Shown piece by piece: positions 1 through 5,822 of a stretch of DNA of 8,973 nucleotides; the stretch's first letter is position 1, and the number at the start of each line of letters is the position of its first letter. The stretch lies in NCBI GenBank assembly GCA_024641805.1, contig JAHECJ010000055.1:1-8973 (forward strand), given 5' to 3'. The notes under the pieces are model-generated. The model did not search any database. It saw only the letters and a program-made list of their open reading frames with translations, and had not been told where the DNA came from. The DNA comes from Desulfococcus sp. GTDB lineage: Bacteria; Desulfobacterota; Desulfobacteria; Desulfobacterales; Desulfosalsimonadaceae. The translations under genes and the position numbers were made by a program.

Positions 1-596
1 CTCCGTGCGTGGCATACGGATTTCCCATCGGCGGCAAAAAAATGGAGCTGGGCCTGATGCTGCGCATGGGCCAAGTTCATTCCATGAAAACCGTTATGGT
101 GCCGGACAACAAAACCATCATGAACGTCTGGAAACAGTTGAAAAATAATTATCCCGGATTTTCGGATTATTTTAAAGGGGCGGACATAAAAAACGAGGAA
201 CTCACCGGCATGAGCAATGCCGCCATGGTGGCGGATATTGTTCCAGCAAAGGGGATAGTGCTCATCGGCGACAGCGCAGGGTTTATCGACCCGTTCGGAT
301 CCTCCGGGCTGTATTCCGGCATGGCCATGGCCGATTTCTGGGTTTCGGCGGTGGCCGACAAAATGACGGAGCTGGGCGGCAAGAAAGGGCTGGATGCATC
401 TGAAGAAAAACTCTGGACGGATGAACATATCGCAGGGTTTAAAAAAGAATTTGAAGGAACATCCGTGTTCAAACAGATCAAGGGATCATATTTTCTCATC
501 GGCAATTTTGAGTGGTATATTTTTAAACACCTGAGAACGGCCGCGCGGATCAACCGCTGGTGGCCGGTGATTAGGCTGATGCTGAAAGTGGCGTAG
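1..596 (+). CDS. FAD-dependent oxidoreductase, geranylgeranyl reductase/FixC-like, C-terminal part
   Basis: The reading frame is open to the left edge (codons in phase from base 3), so this is the 3' part of a larger gene; the GTG at 9 is probably internal. The visible part is about 195 residues. Counting from that GTG, residues 82-111 contain GIVLIGDSAGFIDPFGSSG followed by LYSGMAMADFW. This is the conserved GD motif of the FAD-binding fold in COG0644 proteins (FixC, geranylgeranyl reductase), where the Asp contacts the ribityl part of FAD. The N-terminal Rossmann GxGxxG would lie outside the window. The C-terminal ~80 residues are helical and end in a basic, aromatic stretch (INRWWPVIRLMLKVA), which may associate with membrane. 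The substrate cannot be told: lipid or isoprenoid reduction, electron transfer to quinone and halogenase-like chemistry are all known in the superfamily. The next gene converges on it with only 34 bp between stops. Confidence 0.8.
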   Translation, partial: PCVAYGFPIGGKKMELGLMLRMGQVHSMKTVMVPDNKTIMNVWKQLKNNYPGFSDYFKGADIKNEELTGMSNAAMVADIVPAKGIVLIGDSAGFIDPFGSSGLYSGMAMADFWVSAVADKMTELGGKKGLDASEEKLWTDEHIAGFKKEFEGTSVFKQIKGSYFLIGNFEWYIFKHLRTAARINRWWPVIRLMLKVA

Positions 597-619
597 AAAA
601 ATCTCCCATCATAGGGGGA
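597..619 (-). terminator. candidate intrinsic terminator of the nucleotidyltransferase gene
   Basis: Read on the minus strand, a short hairpin (TCCCCC, loop TATGAT, GGGAGA, with one internal C/A mismatch) is followed at once by a five-T run. It lies in the 34-bp gap between convergent genes, just after the stop at 631. On the plus strand the stem pairs slightly better through a G-U, but no U tract follows, so it fits the minus-strand operon better. The stem is short. Confidence 0.35.
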
Positions 620-630
620 AGTTCCGCTGA

Positions 631-1077
631 TTATTCTTCTCCTAATGCTTCCAGGTCGGCAAGGTCCTTTTTGCTGGCAGTGGTTTTTTTATTTAAAATA
701 AGTTGATCCCGGCCAATGAAACATATCGATATATCGCCGTAATTCACTTTAACACGGCCTTTGTATGCTTCCTCCCAGGAAACGCCGGACAGGGATGTGA
801 TGATATCAATTCGAACGGGTGGGTATCCGAGTTGAATGATTTTTTCCGGTGTTGTCAAATCGTTTTCTCTTAACCCAACAGATCCAAACCCAAACGCGTC
901 AAGTGCTTTTAATATACGCTTGGCGTTATCCGGATTCGGTTGAATAAGGATGTCTATATCACCGGTATACCTGGGCGCCCCATGCAGGGCCAGGGCATAG
1001 CCGCCGACAATTAGAAATTCAACATGATGGTCGTTGAATAACTCGAGCAATTCTTTGAAGTCTTTCTGTATCTCCAT
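631..1077 (-). CDS. nucleotidyltransferase-fold protein (MNT/DUF6036-like), second gene of a TA-like pair
   Basis: A 148-residue protein with the minimal nucleotidyltransferase signature: GG at 25-26, then RYTGDIDILI with Asp40 and Asp42, and a third acidic residue, Asp91, in VRIDIIT. The C-terminal RDQLILNKKTTASKKDLADLEAL is the lysine-rich helix seen in AbiEii/DUF6036-type stand-alone nucleotidyltransferases. All three carboxylates are present, so it may be catalytically active; the usual reaction of such folds is transfer of NMP to RNA or protein, but the target is unknown. The ATG at 1077 is preferred over the upstream in-frame ATG at 1101 because AGGAG lies 8 nt before it. The start lies inside the preceding 62-residue gene (59 nt overlap, different frame), so translation is probably coupled. 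No HEPN partner is present, so this is not the usual MNT/HEPN pair. Which partner would be toxin or antitoxin cannot be read from sequence. Confidence 0.8.
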   Translation of the reverse strand: MEIQKDFKELLELFNDHHVEFLIVGGYALALHGAPRYTGDIDILIQPNPDNAKRILKALDAFGFGSVGLRENDLTTPEKIIQLGYPPVRIDIITSLSGVSWEEAYKGRVKVNYGDISICFIGRDQLILNKKTTASKKDLADLEALGEE

Positions 1078-1207
1078 GGTATTGTCTCCTGAGATAATCA
1101 ACAGCCGCCACCCGTTCTTCCGGCGATTTGCTCAGCCAGTATTTCAAATCATCGGATTTCAGATTTTCATCATTTAAATTTGAAATCTTAACAATTTTTT
1201 TTATCAT
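1019..1207 (-). CDS. small protein, putative antitoxin-like partner of the nucleotidyltransferase
   Basis: A 62-residue charged protein with an acidic N-terminal half (NLNDENLKSDDLKYWLSKSPEERVAAVDYL) and a basic C-terminus (RRQYHGDTERLQRIARVIQRPSC). I recall this layout, K/EYWLSK.PEER...L RRQY.G...RLQR, from small genes placed directly before stand-alone nucleotidyltransferases in many bacteria; the family is not well characterised. There is no signal peptide or membrane segment. The start at 1207 has AAGGAG 7 nt upstream (1214-1220). It overlaps the nucleotidyltransferase by 59 nt, and its RRQYHG codons contain that gene's ribosome binding site and ATG. The AT-rich upstream region holds repeated ATAACAAT words (minus strand) that could be an autoregulatory operator. 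The antitoxin role is inferred only from size and gene order. Confidence 0.7.
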   Translation of the reverse strand: MIKKIVKISNLNDENLKSDDLKYWLSKSPEERVAAVDYLRRQYHGDTERLQRIARVIQRPSC

Positions 1208-1245
1208 TTACCGGCTCCTTTAAATGGTGCGGTTTTTATGAAATT

Positions 1246-1310
1246 AATAATAGCATTGTTATTACTAAACACAAGAAATATTTACATAATCTATTGTTAT
1301 CAGTATTGTT
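1246..1310 (-). promoter_or_regulatory. AT-rich upstream region of the TA-like pair with repeated ATAACAAT words
   Basis: On the plus strand ATTGTTAT occurs at 1255-1262 and 1293-1300, and ATTGTT again at 1305-1310. TAATAA (1246-1251) and TTATTA (1259-1264) form an inverted repeat around the first copy. A TATTAT hexamer on the minus strand at this place could be a -10, but no good -35 accompanies it. The arrangement resembles the repeat-rich operators of autoregulated toxin-antitoxin operons; with AT-rich sequence the repeats may be chance. Confidence 0.25.
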
Positions 1311-1342
1311 GAGAGGATAGTCGGACTGCCATGGAAAAGGTT

Positions 1343-1804
1343 TTAAAGGGTATTGTTTTTTTTAAGAATCGCTTGAATAATACGGTCAAGTGATTGGAGA
1401 AAGCGTGAACGGTCTTTCTTCTGGAACGGGGCCGGGCCGCCGGACATGGTACCGAGATTTCGGAGATGGGACATGATCTCCCGGGTGGCCAAAGTATCGC
1501 CGATATTGTCTTTGGTAAACTCCCGGCCTTTGGGCCCGAGCACCCGTGCGCCATTTTCAAGGCACCGGGAAGCCAGGGGAATGTCCGCGGTAATCACCAT
1601 GTCGTCTGTTTGAGCATGATCGACGATCCAGTCATCCGCTGCGTCAAATTTGCCGTCAACCACCTCGAGCCGGATCCGGTTGGATTTGGGCGTGTTCATC
1701 CATGTGTTGGACACCAGGGTCACATCCATTTCGTAGCGTTGGGCCACCCTAAAAACTTCATCTTTTACCGGGCAGGCATCCGCGTCAATATAGATTTTCA
1801 GCAT
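1343..1804 (-). CDS. yaiI: YaiI/YqxD family (UPF0178, DUF188) PIN-like protein
   Basis: A 153-residue soluble protein matching the UPF0178 family end to end: YIDADACPVKDEV at 5-17, NTWMNTPKSNRI at 33-44, AADDWI at 55-60, TDD at 66-68, TADIPLASRCLENGA at 72-86, LGPKGREFT at 89-97 and SGGPAPF at 121-127. The acidic residues (Asp7, Asp9, Asp57/58, Asp74) are placed as in PIN/NYN-type nuclease folds, which suggests a metal-dependent nuclease, though no activity is established for the family to my knowledge. The start at 1804 is chosen because DADACPVK homologues begin at MLKIYIDADACP and because the ATG overlaps the previous gene's stop in ATGCTGA (7-nt overlap). No clear Shine-Dalgarno precedes it, so translation is probably coupled to the DUF486 gene. 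Confidence 0.9.
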   Translation of the reverse strand: MLKIYIDADACPVKDEVFRVAQRYEMDVTLVSNTWMNTPKSNRIRLEVVDGKFDAADDWIVDHAQTDDMVITADIPLASRCLENGARVLGPKGREFTKDNIGDTLATREIMSHLRNLGTMSGGPAPFQKKDRSRFLQSLDRIIQAILKKNNTL

Positions 1805-2157
1805 GCGCCGAAAAACTTTGCCCGGAAAATGAAGAAAACCGCGCCCAGCAAGCAAAGGCCTGCCCAAAGATAATCCAGGGTCAGTTTTTCTTTCATGTAC
1901 AAAAAGGAAAAGGGGACAAACACCGACAGGGTGATGACTTCCTGCATAATTTTCAGTTGCCCGACATTCATTACCTGGTGCCCGATCCGGTTGGCCGGCA
2001 CCTGGAGCATGTATTCGAAGAGCGCGATCCCCCAGCTGACCAGCGCGGCAATAATCCAGGCCCGGTGGGAAAGATTTCTCAGATGGCCGTACCAGGCAAA
2101 TGTCATAAACACATTACTGCAGCAGAGTAAAAGGGCAGTGGCAATATAGTTATTCAT
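1798..2157 (-). CDS. DUF486 family small membrane protein (DMT superfamily-like)
   Basis: A 119-residue protein with four predicted membrane helices (about 3-21, 34-51, 72-87 and 96-112), the layout of small EmrE-like transporters. Family landmarks are FMTFAWYGHLRNL at 17-29, FEYMLQVPANRIGH at 47-60 and QLKIMQEVITL at 67-77, followed by FVPFSFLYMKEKL. It presumably sits in the inner membrane; no substrate is known. The ATG at 2157 is chosen because the conserved hydrophobic start follows it; the longer frame up to 2235 would run through the candidate promoter at 2207-2235. AAGG lies rather far upstream of the ATG, so the ribosome binding site is weak. It overlaps yaiI by 7 nt and forms a two-gene unit with it, an association without an obvious functional explanation. 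Confidence 0.85.
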   Translation of the reverse strand: MNNYIATALLLCCSNVFMTFAWYGHLRNLSHRAWIIAALVSWGIALFEYMLQVPANRIGHQVMNVGQLKIMQEVITLSVFVPFSFLYMKEKLTLDYLWAGLCLLGAVFFIFRAKFFGAC

Positions 2158-2206
2158 TTTTTTCAAAACCTTGTCAAAAGAAAGGGTAAACAACCGATTT
2201 TCCCGA

Positions 2207-2235
2207 CTTATGATCCTTTCTTTTAGGCAAGTCAA
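2207..2235 (-). promoter_or_regulatory. candidate sigma70 promoter for the DUF486-yaiI unit
   Basis: Minus-strand TTGACT (2230-2235), a 17-nt spacer, then CATAAG (2207-2212), about 43 nt before the chosen start at 2157. The -35 matches consensus at 5 of 6 positions and the -10 at 4 of 6. Confidence 0.45.
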
Positions 2236-2285
2236 CTGAAATCAGCGGGGGGCTGTGGGGAAATATTGGATTTAAAAAGAGGTTT

Positions 2286-2302
2286 AACTATTCTGAATAG
2301 TT
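2286..2302. repeat. 17-bp palindrome AACTATTC-T-GAATAGTT
   Basis: A perfect 8-bp inverted repeat around a single T, lying 3' of the RelE remnant and upstream of the DUF486 promoter. On the minus strand a T-rich stretch follows about 8 nt later, so it could be a weak terminator for transcripts from terC; it could equally be a repressor operator. The stem is AT-rich. Confidence 0.4.
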
Positions 2303-2306
2303 CCTT

Positions 2307-2489
2307 TTAATTGCGTGCCCAAGAAATGAACAATTCCGGTATTGTCGACAACAATAAATACCCATCTTTGCGGTGAGCCCGTGTGAGCATGAATATAATG
2401 AGTTCTTCGCCAACTAAGTAAAACTGCCTGAATTTTTCGATTCTGTACAGCCAAGTTTTCGGATCATAGTCTTTCAGCTTTTTAATAAA
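2307..2489 (-). pseudogene. 5'-truncated RelE/ParE-type toxin remnant
   Basis: Directly after the TerC stop, the minus strand has an open frame of 60 codons starting FIKKLKDYDPKTWLYRIEKF, continuing RQFYLVGEELIIFML and TRAHRKDGY. This matches the C-terminal half of RelE/ParE-family toxins, in which KKLKGY..(L/W)YR...(Y/F)R.FY.V...I..L...HRKD.Y is the usual pattern: the basic core strand, the YR motif and the terminal HRKDxY. The ~35 N-terminal residues of such a toxin are missing; the frame is closed by a TGA at 2490-2492 and preceded by TerC coding sequence. There is no in-frame start before the core strand and no ribosome binding site. The tail after RKDGY (LLLSTIPELFISWARN) is not toxin-like, so the 3' end may also be altered. 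No antitoxin gene is near. A dead relic is most likely. Confidence 0.6.
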
Positions 2490-2494
2490 TCAGG

Positions 2495-3280
2495 CTATCC
2501 CGTCATCTTCAATTCCTTCATTTTCATAAGTTTCTTCTGGTAACGGCTCTGTGCAAAATCCGTGAACACCAGCACGCTGATCACAAAATAAAAGGTGGCT
2601 TTGCTCATAGGGATGACCTCATGGCCGAAGAAACTCAGGTGGGCCAGGTGGCCGCCTTCGGATACAAGCATGATGCCCACCACAAAGAGGATGAATAGAC
2701 CTAAAACTTCATACATGCGGTTTTTTTGCAGGAACAGGGATACCCGGTTTGCCAGCCAGATCATGAGCAGACCGCCGGCAACAATGGCAGCGGCCATCAC
2801 CCAGAATACATTGCTCAAGGCCATAGCACTTAGAATAGAATCAAATGAGAACACCACATTCATGAACACAAGCCAGAAAAGAACTATACCCGTGGATTGG
2901 GGCTTGCGGTCTTCTGCGGCCATGTCTTCCATGCTCATCATATGAAGGATTTCCCGGGTCGCGGTATAGATGATAAACCCGCCGCCCAGCAGGACAACCA
3001 GGCTGTGGAGATTGAAGCTGCTGTGCAGGATGTTTTTAATGTGGAGGCCGAAGATCGGGTCCCTGAAATAGGTAATCATTTTCATGAGAACAAACAGCAG
3101 GAGTATGCGGAGAATTACGGCGATGCCGATGCCCAGCCGTCGGACCATGGCTTGTTTCCCGGCGGGTGCGCGTTTGGATTCGATAGAAATATACAACAGG
3201 TTGTCAAATCCCAGCACGGCCTGGAGCAGAGTGAGCAGGCCGAGGGTGATCAAATGGTGGTAGGTGAAGACGGGTTCCAT
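2495..3280 (-). CDS. TerC family integral membrane protein, putative metal (Mn) exporter
   Basis: A 261-residue protein with about seven membrane helices (roughly 11-31, 51-70, 94-108, 137-157, 160-178, 189-208 and 228-243). The two halves carry the TerC signatures: LLQAVLGFDNLLYIS at 18-32 (Asp26, Asn27) and NVVFSFDSILSAMAL at 141-155 (Asp147, Ser148), which line the presumed cation path. Family members such as Alx and MeeF act in manganese export, and others are linked to tellurite resistance; the ion here is inferred. The start at 3280 has AGGAG with a 6-nt gap; the earlier in-frame ATG at 3319 lacks one and would add a hydrophilic tail. An upstream intrinsic terminator (3337-3383) separates it from rrm, so it needs its own promoter; a minus-strand TACAAT near 3300 could be the -10, without a good -35. 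The gene's stop touches the RelE remnant. Confidence 0.88.
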   Translation of the reverse strand: MEPVFTYHHLITLGLLTLLQAVLGFDNLLYISIESKRAPAGKQAMVRRLGIGIAVILRILLLFVLMKMITYFRDPIFGLHIKNILHSSFNLHSLVVLLGGGFIIYTATREILHMMSMEDMAAEDRKPQSTGIVLFWLVFMNVVFSFDSILSAMALSNVFWVMAAAIVAGGLLMIWLANRVSLFLQKNRMYEVLGLFILFVVGIMLVSEGGHLAHLSFFGHEVIPMSKATFYFVISVLVFTDFAQSRYQKKLMKMKELKMTG

Positions 3281-3336
3281 AAATCTCTCCTGAAAATAAT
3301 TGTATTTTTCTATTTTCAATCAACATAGCAAAAAAT

Positions 3337-3383
3337 AAAAAAGACCGCCAGTCCCGAGTCAACGGGCGGGCGGTCTTTTAAAA
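3337..3383 (-). terminator. strong intrinsic terminator after the rrm gene
   Basis: AAAAGACCGCC (3339-3349) pairs perfectly with GGCGGTCTTTT (3369-3379), with an inner CCCG/CGGG helix (3353-3356 with 3363-3366) and a six-base loop. On the minus strand the stem is followed by TTTTTTATTTTTT, an excellent U tract, placing the end of the rrm transcript about 75 nt past its stop. The plus strand has a short T run too, so some bidirectional activity is possible. Confidence 0.85.
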
Positions 3384-3457
3384 TTTCAACTGAGCCGAAT
3401 GCCGCGTATGCGACAAAAACTTTAAAGCTCCGGTTTCAGTGGGCTAATAATTTAAAA

Positions 3458-3736
3458 TTAATATCTCGGCCGGCGGCTTGTTTTTTTCCCGCGGGGTTTC
3501 TGATTGGCCTGGTTGACTTTCAGGTCACGGCCCTTGAGGTCTTTGCCGTTCAATGCCTTGATGGCTTTGTCTGCTTCCGAGTTGTCCGGCATATCCACAA
3601 ATCCGAAGCCTTTGGACTGGCCTGAAAAGCGGTCTTTTATAATGCTGACACTTTCGATTTTCCCGAATTCCGAGAAAATCTCGGTCAGATCTTCTTCCGT
3701 GACGTTATAGGCAAGGTTACCAATGTACATGTTCAT
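3458..3736 (-). CDS. single-RRM RNA-binding protein
   Basis: A 92-residue protein consisting of one RNA recognition motif and a short basic tail. RNP2 is MYIGNL (3-8) and RNP1 is KGFGFVDM (42-49); the aromatic residues Tyr4, Phe44 and Phe46 needed for RNA stacking are present. The tail, NQKPRGKKTSRRPRY, lacks the glycine-rich repeats of many cyanobacterial Rbp proteins. Such stand-alone RRM proteins are often cold-induced and are thought to act as RNA chaperones in the cytoplasm. The start at 3736 is supported by AAGGAG 6 nt upstream. It follows the DEAD-box helicase gene on the same strand after 195 nt, with a structured leader that can mask its ribosome binding site, and ends in a strong terminator. 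Family assignment is firm; the physiological RNA targets are unknown. Confidence 0.93.
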   Translation of the reverse strand: MNMYIGNLAYNVTEEDLTEIFSEFGKIESVSIIKDRFSGQSKGFGFVDMPDNSEADKAIKALNGKDLKGRDLKVNQANQKPRGKKTSRRPRY

Positions 3737-3740
3737 AAGA

Positions 3741-3809
3741 CTCTCCTTTGCGTGTGTGGCATGATCGGAAAAGCGCTATCCGATAACCAGCCACACAATT
3801 AACGGAGAG
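3741..3809 (-). promoter_or_regulatory. rrm leader hairpin that can sequester the Shine-Dalgarno
   Basis: In the minus-strand RNA, CUCUCC (3809-3804) can pair with GGAGAG (3746-3741), the core of the rrm Shine-Dalgarno. Going inward: a G/A mismatch, two U-A pairs (3801-3802 with 3748-3749), a 3x3 internal loop, an 8-bp helix UGUGUGGC/GCCACACA (3797-3790 with 3760-3753), an asymmetric loop, a 6-bp helix AUCGGA/UCCGAU (3784-3779 with 3769-3764), and a nine-base loop containing self-complementary AGCGCU. The pairing is read directly from sequence; a switch (temperature, or the RRM protein binding its own leader) is inference. Confidence 0.55.
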
Positions 3810-3814
3810 CGATC

Positions 3815-3829
3815 AGCCAAAGATTGGCT
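3815..3829. other. small hairpin AGCCAA-AGA-TTGGCT in the helicase-rrm gap
   Basis: A perfect 6-bp stem with a three-base loop, immediately 5' of the SD-masking sequence in the rrm leader RNA. On the plus strand it is followed by five Ts, so it looks like a terminator for antisense transcription, although no plus-strand gene is nearby. In the sense RNA it may serve as a leader stem that competes with or stabilises the next fold. Confidence 0.4.
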
Positions 3830-3912
3830 TTTTATGCTGGCGGCTTACGATACCGGATGCCCTGTGATAACGTTAGCCAGCCGGCCCGAGCCTGGTGATG
3901 GCAGATCCGGGC

Positions 3913-3943
3913 AAAAAACGATTCGGTTGTATTACCGTTTTTT
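3913..3943 (-). terminator. possible weak terminator at the helicase stop codon
   Basis: On the minus strand, AAAAAACG and CGTTTTTT form 8-nt inverted arms around the helicase stop, with an inner CGGT/ACCG alternative stem (3934-3937 with 3924-3927), and a six-T run ends the structure. The stem is AT-rich, so it may be only a partial terminator, allowing some read-through into rrm. Confidence 0.3.
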
Positions 3944-5626
3944 TCGTTTGGGGCCGGGATTTTTTTTCTGGGCCAACTGGACCATCACGTCCCGGCCGTC
4001 CAGCTTTGCGTTCTGCATGGATTTGAGCACCGTGTCGGCTGCCTGGTGCTCAATTTCAAAAAATGAAAATTCCCTCAGGATTTCAATTTTACCGATCTGG
4101 GCCGCAGTGATGCCCGCGCGGTCGCACAGCAGCCGCGTAATGGCGCCTTTGTGAATATTGTCCATCTTGCCGACATTGATGAAAAAACTTCTTGTTTTCC
4201 GGTCTTCGCGACGGCCCTTGTCTTTGAAGGAGCCGTTTTTGTCTTTGGCGAATATTTTTTTTCCGGTTTTTTTCTCCGCCCCGGGCTTTACACCGCCCTT
4301 GCTGCTGACATTGATGTCCTGGGCACCCTTGTAATAATCCAAAAACCGGTTGAACTCAATGGAAATAAACCGCTGGATCACTTCCTCTTTGGAAAGTCCG
4401 CCCAGTGTTTTGTAAACCGGGGCCAGGAATTTATCGACTTCTTCGTGGTTAATATCAACCGTGACCAATTTGCTGACCATGGCATACAGCTGTTTTTCGC
4501 AAATGGCTTTCCCGGTGGGAACCTTGGCATAATTGAATGAAATTCCGGATCTGCGTTCCACTTCCGCCAGTTTCCAACGTTCTCTCGTATTCATCAGGAC
4601 AATGGAAACCCCCGATTTGCCGGCCCTGGCGGTTCGACCGCTCCGGTGGGTATAGACTTCCGCCTCATCCGGAAAATTGTAATTGATGACATGAGAAATA
4701 TCATCCACATCCAGTCCCCGGGCCGCCACATCGGTTGCCACCAGGAGCTGAATGCTTTTGCTCCTGAATTTGCCCATGACATTGTCCCGCTGGGCCTGGG
4801 ATAGTTCGCCGTGAAGAGCTTCGGCATTGTAGCCGTCTTTCATCAGCTTTTCGGAAACCTGCCGGGTTTCATTCCGGGTGCGGCAAAAAATCAGGCCGTA
4901 AATGTCCGGGTAAAAATCAATGATCCGTTTTAAGGCGGGATACCGGTCTTTTTCCAGCACCACGTAATTGGTGTGAACGATGTTTTTGGGAACGCTGTTG
5001 CGCTTGTCAGCCATGATTTCAATATAATCGTTCATGTAGTTGGCGGCGATTTTGACTACGGCCGCGGGCATGGTGGCTGAAAACAGCCAGGTCCGCCGGT
5101 TGTCCGGTGTTTTGCTTAAAATAGCGTCCAGGTCCTCCTGGAATCCCATATTCAGCATTTCATCGGCTTCATCCAACACCACAAAGGAAACACTTGAAAT
5201 TTTGACCACTTTTCTTTTGATCAGGTCCAGCAACCGGCCGGGGGTTGCGACAATGATATGGGCCCCTTTTTTAATCTGCCGGATCTGGTTTTCAATACTG
5301 GCGCCGCCGTATACGGAAACGATTTTTGCCCCTTTGACGAATCGTGAAAACTCATTGAAATCACCGGATATCTGAATGCAAAGTTCACGGGTGGGGCAAA
5401 TGACAACTCCCTGGGTATGGAGGGAATCAAAATCAATCAGTTGGATCATCGGTAGCCCGAAGGCTGCGGTTTTTCCGGTCCCGGTCTGGGCAAGGCCCAC
5501 CAGGTCCCTGCTGCCGTCAATAATTTCAGGAATCACTTTTTCCTGAATCGGGGTTGGTTCCGTAAACCCCATTCTTTGGACGGCTTTTAATATATGTTCG
5601 TTTAATCCTAAATTCTCGAAACTCAT
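3932..5626 (-). CDS. deaD: DEAD-box ATP-dependent RNA helicase (DeaD/CsdA-like) with C-terminal DbpA-type RNA-binding domain
   Basis: A 564-residue cytoplasmic RNA helicase. RecA domain 1 carries the Q motif (MSFENLGL..., then PTPIQ at 24-28), motif I AQTGTGKT (46-53), PTRELC (78-83), TPGR (128-131), DEAD (152-155) and SAT (183-185). Domain 2 carries IFCRT (246-250), ATDVAARGLD (297-306) and HRSGRTARAG (327-336). A lysine-rich linker (about 440-477) leads to a DbpA-type RRM-like domain (478-553: FFINVGKMDNIHKGAI...FFEIE...GRDVMVQ) and a basic tail, KKNPGPKRKKR. In E. coli, CsdA/DeaD unwinds structured RNA and aids 50S assembly in the cold; the same role is inferred here. All motifs are intact. 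The ribosome binding site before 5626 is weak (AGAGAA), and the leader is long and structured. It lies between typA and rrm on one strand. Confidence 0.95.
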   Translation of the reverse strand: MSFENLGLNEHILKAVQRMGFTEPTPIQEKVIPEIIDGSRDLVGLAQTGTGKTAAFGLPMIQLIDFDSLHTQGVVICPTRELCIQISGDFNEFSRFVKGAKIVSVYGGASIENQIRQIKKGAHIIVATPGRLLDLIKRKVVKISSVSFVVLDEADEMLNMGFQEDLDAILSKTPDNRRTWLFSATMPAAVVKIAANYMNDYIEIMADKRNSVPKNIVHTNYVVLEKDRYPALKRIIDFYPDIYGLIFCRTRNETRQVSEKLMKDGYNAEALHGELSQAQRDNVMGKFRSKSIQLLVATDVAARGLDVDDISHVINYNFPDEAEVYTHRSGRTARAGKSGVSIVLMNTRERWKLAEVERRSGISFNYAKVPTGKAICEKQLYAMVSKLVTVDINHEEVDKFLAPVYKTLGGLSKEEVIQRFISIEFNRFLDYYKGAQDINVSSKGGVKPGAEKKTGKKIFAKDKNGSFKDKGRREDRKTRSFFINVGKMDNIHKGAITRLLCDRAGITAAQIGKIEILREFSFFEIEHQAADTVLKSMQNAKLDGRDVMVQLAQKKNPGPKRKKR

Positions 5627-5791
5627 TATTTCTATTCTCTGGTCCGTAAAAAAATGTTTTTTCAGTTAGTTCTGAAGTTATTCGCTCCATGTGTTGGCAG
5701 CAGTACCCGGTATGGAAAATAATCCCGGCCGGCACTTGCCGGTAATGGCCTTTAGCAGTAGCGCCGGCATCGGCGCCTGTGCTGAGTTGTT

Positions 5792-5820
5792 ATTATATAA
5801 AATATGATTGATTGTTTCGA
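5792..5820 (-). promoter_or_regulatory. second candidate promoter for the helicase gene
   Basis: Minus-strand TCGAAA (5815-5820), 17-nt spacer, then a perfect TATAAT (5792-5797). The -35 matches 4 of 6. Starting near 5785, it would give a leader of about 160 nt and would omit the 5823-5892 fold, so the two promoters would produce mRNAs with different leaders. Confidence 0.45.
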
Positions 5821-5822
5821 CG

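Noticed and set aside
1078..1101. Longer N-terminus for the nucleotidyltransferase (start at 1101)
   Set aside because: The extra residues MIISGDNT have no family match, and the AGGAG site is placed for the ATG at 1077.
1466..1873. Plus-strand 135-residue frame opposite yaiI
   Set aside because: Shadow frame of yaiI, which matches its family along its whole length.
2158..2235. Longer N-terminus for the DUF486 protein (start at 2235)
   Set aside because: The 26 extra residues are basic and unlike the family, and the region holds a better promoter candidate.
2897..3328. Plus-strand 143-residue frame opposite terC
   Set aside because: Antisense of TerC membrane segments; no ribosome binding site and no family resemblance.
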